Below, piece after piece: positions 5,464 through 8,678 of a stretch of 8,678 nt of DNA (within the stretch, counting starts at the first letter, position 1; each line of letters starts with the position of its first letter). The notes beneath the pieces were generated by a model. The model ran no database searches. It was not told where the DNA came from and was given only the letters and a program-made list of their open reading frames with translations. The DNA is from DATBGS01 sp036557885. Its GTDB lineage: Bacteria; Chloroflexota; Ktedonobacteria; Ktedonobacterales; DATBGS01. The stretch spans positions 1 to 8,678 of the forward strand of contig DATBGS010000046.1 of assembly GCA_036557885.1 (NCBI GenBank). The letters are read 5' to 3'. The position numbers were made by a program, and so were the translations under genes.

Positions 5464-5528
5464 GGGCGTGGCGTCACGCCACGCCCGTTTCCGAAGGGCG
5501 TGGCGTGACGCCACGCCCTTCGGAAACG
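5464..5528. repeat. Inverted pair of nested palindromes upstream of antirepressor paralog 2
   Basis: The left unit (5464-5486) is a perfect 11+1+11 palindrome with arm gggcgtggcgt and centre C. The right unit (5496-5518) has the same arms and centre G. It extends outward without mismatch to 5486-5528, a 43-bp palindrome (21+1+21). The complementary centres mean the two units are inverted relative to each other. The right unit is framed CGAAGGG-17 nt-CCCTT, exactly the frame of the set at 4-62, but its 17-nt core is different. It ends 64 bp before the ATG of paralog 2. Confidence 0.92.
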
Positions 5529-5592
5529 CTGAAGATTTGCCAAGCAGAGCAGCATAAGTCATTGAAGTTCGGAAAAGAACATTGGAGGTATT

Positions 5593-6411
5593 ATGGACAC
5601 GAAAGAGGCGCCGTTTGTCCCAGTGGAGCAAAAGCTCATCCCTTTAGCAGGCCATTATTTCCATGTAGTGTTGTTTCATGATGGACGCATTGCAGCAGTC
5701 TTGACCCAATTTTGTGACGCGCTTGGTTTTGATCGCCCAAGCCAGGTAGAGCGTATCAAAGCGAACCCAATTCTTGCCAACTGCCTCTTAGAGGCTCGTA
5801 TCGAGACGGCTGGAGGCCCGCAAGTTGCTCTTGTTCTCATTGATTGGGCACTCCCTTTGTGGTTGGCAGGTTTTCAGGTCAATCGCCTTTCCGAAGAGAA
5901 ACGCGCGCTCATCCTGACGCTTCAGCGAGATGCGGTGGATACCTTCAATAGTTATTTTCCCAAGCGCGGTTCCGCCACAGAAGCACGCCCGCAGCAGCAA
6001 GCACAAGCTCCTCAGCCTCCGCCGCCGCTATCTCGACCAGAACAAACACCGACATCGCTGCCAGAGATGCTGCGGGCGATGGCTGACCGTGTAGAACAGG
6101 ACCAGCGCGAGGACACCGCCCGGCACAACGAAACCGAGCGGCGCGTGCGCGTGCTGGAAGAGGAGCGCGAGGCGATCTGGGCGACCATCACCAGTTACGC
6201 CCCAGTCACGCCCAACGCGCTCACCACTGATCACCAGCGAACGCTGGACCTCTTGCTGCGCGACCATCACCTGATCAGCGGCCAACCGATTGCCGTGTTG
6301 GAGGAGCAGCTAGCGGCGTTGCTGGGTGTGGAGGGAGTGGATCATATCCCAGAGGCGGCCTGGGACCGCCTCTTTGCGTGGTTCTGGCAGCGAACGCTGC
6401 CGCAAGACTGA
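5593..6411 (+). CDS. P22_AR_N phage-antirepressor-like protein (paralog 2)
   Basis: A 272-residue protein that aligns without gaps to paralog 1 over the first 120 residues. Shared features are IPLAGHYFHVVLFHDGR, CDALGFDR, the ETAGGPQV turn at 71-78, LPLWLAGF and the identical helix RLSEEKRALI. A proline/glutamine linker (about 128-153) is followed by SLPEMLRAMADRVEQD (155-170) and a charged coiled coil (about 170-197). The C-terminal domain (about 209-265, TTDHQRTLDLLLRDHHLISGQP to AWDRLFAWFWQR) matches that of paralog 1. ATG 5593 has GGAGG 4 nt upstream. It ends 18 bp from the convergent gene at 6430. Function is unknown. By family it is a regulator or DNA-associated protein of phage descent. 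Confidence 0.85.
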   Translation: MDTKEAPFVPVEQKLIPLAGHYFHVVLFHDGRIAAVLTQFCDALGFDRPSQVERIKANPILANCLLEARIETAGGPQVALVLIDWALPLWLAGFQVNRLSEEKRALILTLQRDAVDTFNSYFPKRGSATEARPQQQAQAPQPPPPLSRPEQTPTSLPEMLRAMADRVEQDQREDTARHNETERRVRVLEEEREAIWATITSYAPVTPNALTTDHQRTLDLLLRDHHLISGQPIAVLEEQLAALLGVEGVDHIPEAAWDRLFAWFWQRTLPQD

Positions 6412-6429
6412 TCCCAGGTCTGGTGGCCT

Positions 6430-6837
6430 TTATCCTATTCGAGTTAACACAATCACCGGAATCTGCCGGGTGGTCTTCTGTTGATATTCGGCAAAGCCTG
6501 GCATCAGCGCCGCGTGCTGAGCAAAGAGTCGCTCGCGCTCTTGCCCCTCCGCAACGCTGGCCCGCGCTTGAAACCGCTCAGCGCCAAGCTCCACCGTCAC
6601 AACGGGATGCGCCACCAGGTTATGATACCAGTCCGGGTTGGTGGGTGCGCCGCCTTTTGAGGCGAGAATAACAAGGCGCTCGCCATCCGTCGAATACGCA
6701 ATTGGCGAGGTATAGTGCTTGCCGCTTTTGGCGCCGGTGGTGGTCAGCAGCAGCAAACGCTCATGGCTATCAACTTTGCCGCCATTGGCACGAAATCTTT
6801 CAATGACCATTTGGTTGTAGTTCTTTGGGGACCCCAT
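6430..6837 (-). CDS. Deazaflavin (F420)-dependent nitroreductase-family protein
   Basis: A 135-residue protein of the DUF385/Ddn-like split beta-barrel family. Diagnostic blocks are LLLLTTTGAKSGKHYTSPIAY (28-48), LVILASKGGAPTNPDWYHNL (55-74), and HPVVTVELGAERFQARA (77-93). Characterised relatives use reduced coenzyme F420 to reduce nitro- or quinone-type substrates, so the organism probably makes F420. The physiological substrate cannot be read. ATG 6837 has AGGAG a few nt upstream. It converges with paralog 2 and is divergent from the VOC gene at 7016, sharing a 178-bp intergenic region. Confidence 0.9.
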   Translation of the reverse strand: MGSPKNYNQMVIERFRANGGKVDSHERLLLLTTTGAKSGKHYTSPIAYSTDGERLVILASKGGAPTNPDWYHNLVAHPVVTVELGAERFQARASVAEGQERERLFAQHAALMPGFAEYQQKTTRQIPVIVLTRIG

Positions 6838-7015
6838 AGTTTCTCCTGTCTAAAACATCTACCCAATACGTTTATTTTACCAGCGCACAGCCAGAAAGCG
6901 CATCTGCCTAAAGGGACAGAAGCTGGCCTATTCTTTTGGGTAGGTGCCCGCAAGGAGTTGCGACACAAGAGTGATGAAGTTGCAGATGCTGCAAAGCTGA
7001 AAGGGAAACAAAGCC
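6838..7015. other. Divergent promoter region of the two small enzyme genes
   Basis: These 178 bp separate the oxidoreductase (-) and VOC (+) genes. An 8-bp inverted repeat, ctacccaa (6859-6866) and ttgggtag (6936-6943), spans most of it. No clear -35/-10 pair was recognised. The ribosome site of the VOC gene, AAAGGGA, lies near 7000. Confidence 0.4.
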
Positions 7016-7378
7016 ATGCTGCGCAAAATTGACTGCATCATGCTGCGCGTAGATAACCTCGCGGCAGCCAAAGCCTATTACGCTGATGTCTTTGGCTTGC
7101 GCCCGCTCTGGGAAGATGAAGATTCGGTTGGCATGGGCCTGCCAGAAACCGACGCCGAGATCGTCCTGCACACCAAGCCCGACCTGCCCTCACCCATCGA
7201 GCCATACTATCTGGTTGAAGATGTGCTGGCGGCCACCAGCCACTTCAAAGCGCGAGGCTGCCGCGTCCTGGTAGAGCCATGTGAGATTGCTATAGGAAAA
7301 TGCGCGATAATTGCTGACCCCTTTGGCACGCGGCTTTGCATCCTCGACATGAGCAAAGGACCAAGGCGGCTTGACTAA
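7016..7378 (+). CDS. VOC/glyoxalase superfamily protein
   Basis: A 120-residue single-domain vicinal-oxygen-chelate protein with two beta-alpha-beta-beta-beta modules. The first is IDCIMLRVDNLAAAKAYYADVFGL (5-28), and the second is YYLVEDVLAATSHFKARGC (64-82) followed by CAIIADPFGTRLCILD (96-111). DPFGTRLCIL is the typical closing strand of the family. The usual metal ligands are not all conserved: C7 sits where a histidine is common and D111 where glutamate is common. It may therefore be a binding or resistance-type member rather than a glyoxalase I. AAAGGGA lies about 10 nt before the ATG. It converges with the HNH fusion gene across 66 bp that hold nothing recognisable. Confidence 0.85.
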   Translation: MLRKIDCIMLRVDNLAAAKAYYADVFGLRPLWEDEDSVGMGLPETDAEIVLHTKPDLPSPIEPYYLVEDVLAATSHFKARGCRVLVEPCEIAIGKCAIIADPFGTRLCILDMSKGPRRLD

Positions 7379-7444
7379 ATCTCAGAGTCAGGCAGCGGAG
7401 GAAACAGGGCTTCTTGCTCTCTCAGGCGGGGAAGTATTCTCCAC

Positions 7445-8461
7445 CTACTTTTGCCGTTTGGCGGCGAATTGGGGATCATAGTTCGCGTGGCAGGAGGCGC
7501 ACAACACAAATAAGTCCTCCGGTTCTTCGCATCCTCGCCGCTCATAGGTGCGGTGATGCACATACAGCGGCATCTTGGTGTCGTTGCAGGTCTGGCAGCG
7601 ATACCACGCGCGTCTGAGCGCGAGCCGGCGTCTGGCTTGCCACTCTGGCGTTTGCAAATACTCCTGATAGGGCATCGTTCTGAGGGCGTGCAGGCGCTCC
7701 GGGCTGGGCTGGGGCACCCCTGTCTCCCCTGACGCCTCCAGGTGTTCCACCCGCGTCGTCACGGCAGTGATCTGCTGCGCCTGGAGGTGCAGCTCGTGGC
7801 CCTTCTCCGTCATCCACGCCACCATGTCCATCTGCTGGTGGTCTATGCTGATCTGCCTGGCCGCTAACATCTGATTTTCCTGCTCCAGGCTAGCCAGCCG
7901 CATCTTCAGTTCCAGGTTTTCCTGCTCCACGCTGGTCAGCCGCGTTTCCAGTTGCTGGTTTTTCTGTATGATGTGCATTCCCACTGCCTGGAGCGTCTCT
8001 GGTAAAGAGAGCGCCGTCTCATCTGGCGTGGGCAGCGGGGTGGGCGTTGGCTCTTTGGGTGGCGCAGATTGCTGCTGCGCTTTCGTTTCGGGGAAGAAGA
8101 AGGCGCGCAGCGTCTGCACCGCCACGCGCTGAAACTCCGCCAGCGTCTCGCGGGCTTCTGGCGCCACTTTGCTTGGATGAATCTCTTTGAGCCAAAGCGG
8201 GATAAACTCAGCGATGATGAAATATGCCGCACGCTGCTTTCCCGCAATTTCCACCTTTGCCAGAACCAGGCTATCGCGGAACGCTGGGTCAGCTTGCAGC
8301 TTGCGCATCTGCCCCCGGAGATCTACACCGAGCAAATCGCAGATCATGCGAACCCCAGCGCCAATGTTGCCGTTTGCCATGCAGATAGACAAGACCTCAT
8401 AGCCTGCAATGCGAACCATTGCTTGCTTGTCTGGAGTGATAAGGATTTGGGATGTTTCCAT
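7445..8461 (-). CDS. P22_AR_N-coiled coil-HNH nuclease fusion protein
   Basis: A 338-residue protein. Residues about 8-123 are a third P22_AR_N-like domain (VRIAGYEVLSICMANGNIG, VEIAGKQRAAYFIIAEFIPLWL, then a helix ending FQRVAVQTLRAFFF). A Q/P/T-rich linker (128-150) and an SLPETLQAVGMHI helix (152-164) follow, as in the paralogs at 113 and 5593. A long coiled coil (about 165-240) contains an internal repeat, SVEQENLEL / SLEQENQML. The C-terminus (about 263-325) is an HNH domain: YLQTPEWQARRRLAL, zinc pairs C289/C292 and C321/C324, catalytic-type HH at 302-303, and H325. All expected HNH residues are present, so DNA nicking or cleavage is plausible. GGAGG (8469-8473) lies 7 nt before the start. 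It replaces the C-terminal domain of the other two paralogs. Confidence 0.85.
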   Translation of the reverse strand: METSQILITPDKQAMVRIAGYEVLSICMANGNIGAGVRMICDLLGVDLRGQMRKLQADPAFRDSLVLAKVEIAGKQRAAYFIIAEFIPLWLKEIHPSKVAPEARETLAEFQRVAVQTLRAFFFPETKAQQQSAPPKEPTPTPLPTPDETALSLPETLQAVGMHIIQKNQQLETRLTSVEQENLELKMRLASLEQENQMLAARQISIDHQQMDMVAWMTEKGHELHLQAQQITAVTTRVEHLEASGETGVPQPSPERLHALRTMPYQEYLQTPEWQARRRLALRRAWYRCQTCNDTKMPLYVHHRTYERRGCEEPEDLFVLCASCHANYDPQFAAKRQK

Positions 8462-8492
8462 GATTGCGCCTCCATTATGTTCTGAGTATCTT

Positions 8493-8521
8493 GTTGTAGG
8501 GTGAGACTTCCTTCATTTCAA
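8493..8521 (-). promoter_or_regulatory. Promoter of the HNH fusion gene
   Basis: On the minus strand TTGAAA (8516-8521) and TACAAC (8493-8498) are 17 nt apart. The start point would be about 25 nt upstream of the start codon. A 15-bp palindrome (8525-8539) lies just upstream of the -35. Confidence 0.45.
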
Positions 8522-8524
8522 CCG

Positions 8525-8539
8525 GGGACTTAAAGTCCC
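8525..8539. repeat. 15-bp palindrome next to the fusion-gene promoter
   Basis: gggactt-A-aagtccc, 7+1+7. The two small palindromes at 9-23 and 43-57 have the same size and the same GGG...CCC ends but a different core. It lies 3 bp upstream of the -35 of the HNH fusion gene and about 20 bp upstream of the transposase -35, so it may be an operator or part of the insertion-sequence end. Confidence 0.6.
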
Positions 8540-8560
8540 TAGTAGCTTGTCATAGCGAAA

Positions 8561-8589
8561 TTGACAGATAGAACGCCCTCGTTTATCCT
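8561..8589 (+). promoter_or_regulatory. Promoter of the transposase gene
   Basis: TTGACA (8561-8566) and TATCCT (8584-8589) are 17 nt apart. The ribosome site GAGGAGG (8606-8612) follows, 5 nt before the ATG at 8618. Confidence 0.55.
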
Positions 8590-8617
8590 CAGCTTATCAT
8601 CAGCCGAGGAGGACGAG

Positions 8618-8678
8618 ATGTCCAAGAAGTACGCCGTGTGCCTGACTAACGAAGAACGAGCGACCCTGCGCCAGGTGT
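8618..8678 (+). CDS. IS630-type transposase, N-terminal fragment cut by the window edge
   Basis: ATG 8618 with a strong GAGGAGG site opens a frame that stays open to the end of the window. The 20 visible residues begin MSKKYAVCLTNEERATL. The pattern M-(S/A)-K-K-Y-x-V-x-L-T-x-E-E-R-x-x-L is typical of the start of IS630-family transposases, just before their helix-turn-helix region. Only about 20 residues are seen, so the family call is tentative and intactness cannot be judged. The left end of the element must lie between the HNH fusion gene and 8618. No terminal repeat could be identified because the other end is outside the window. Confidence 0.6.
   Translation, partial: MSKKYAVCLTNEERATLRQV

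Larger units (their letters stand above)
4896..5592. other. 697-bp gene-poor region with promoter, RNA structure, DnaA boxes and palindromes
   Basis: No confident protein gene lies here. In order it holds a strong rightward promoter (4941-4969), a probable structured transcript (about 4976-5205), three DnaA boxes (5218-5317), a decayed palindrome (5320-5345), two hairpins (5353-5375 and 5381-5403), an AT-richer patch (about 5404-5440), and the nested palindromes at 5464-5528 just before paralog 2. The density of dyad elements is far above that of the rest of the window. Confidence 0.85.

Noticed and set aside
6351..6373. 8-bp hairpin near the end of paralog 2 (agaggcgg-N7-ccgcctct)
   Set aside because: Short stem inside coding sequence, and such a stem can arise by chance in GC-rich codons.
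1..8678. CRISPR array
   Set aside because: The palindromic repeats are not regularly spaced, differ in sequence, and no cas gene is present.
1..8678. Intact prophage
   Set aside because: Antirepressor-like genes are present, but no integrase, terminase, capsid, tail or lysis gene is seen.

Overview
The window looks like accessory DNA from a large-genome, high-GC bacterium, most likely Ktedonobacteria (Chloroflexota). The reasons are several P22 antirepressor-N paralogs, a deazaflavin (F420)-type oxidoreductase, an IS630-type transposase and many extragenic palindromes. This placement comes from protein character only and is moderately confident.

Left part (1-2237): an inverted pair of nested palindromes precedes antirepressor paralog 1 (113-943, +). 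It converges on a clear dinD homolog (990-1886, -). A 351-bp divergent intergenic region (1887-2237) follows. It holds a long dinD leader with two hairpins, a leftward promoter, a 32-bp operator-like palindrome with a central CG, and the promoter of the next gene.

Middle (2238-5592): a full-length GH31 alpha-glucosidase carries an in-frame palindromic element just after its catalytic nucleophile. It is followed by 697 bp without a confident gene. That stretch has a strong promoter closely matching the dinD promoter, a probable structured RNA, three perfect DnaA boxes within 100 bp, two tandem hairpins, and a second set of nested palindromes.

Right part (5593-8678): antirepressor paralog 2 (+) is followed by an F420-dependent-type oxidoreductase (-), a VOC/glyoxalase protein (+), and a third P22_AR_N protein whose C-terminus is an HNH nuclease domain (-). 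The window ends in the first 20 codons of an IS630-type transposase (+).

How it fits together: three proteins share one plan (P22_AR_N domain, Q/P-rich linker, 'LPE' helix, coiled coil) but differ at the C-terminus, and dinD adds a fourth BRO/antirepressor-like gene. No phage structural, integrase or lysis genes are present, so these look like domesticated or stand-alone regulator/effector genes rather than a prophage. The most unusual layer is the palindromes. Two sets with the same unit length and outer arms but different cores sit at equivalent places before paralogs 1 and 2. Two further perfect palindromes lie inside the coding regions of dinD and the alpha-glucosidase.
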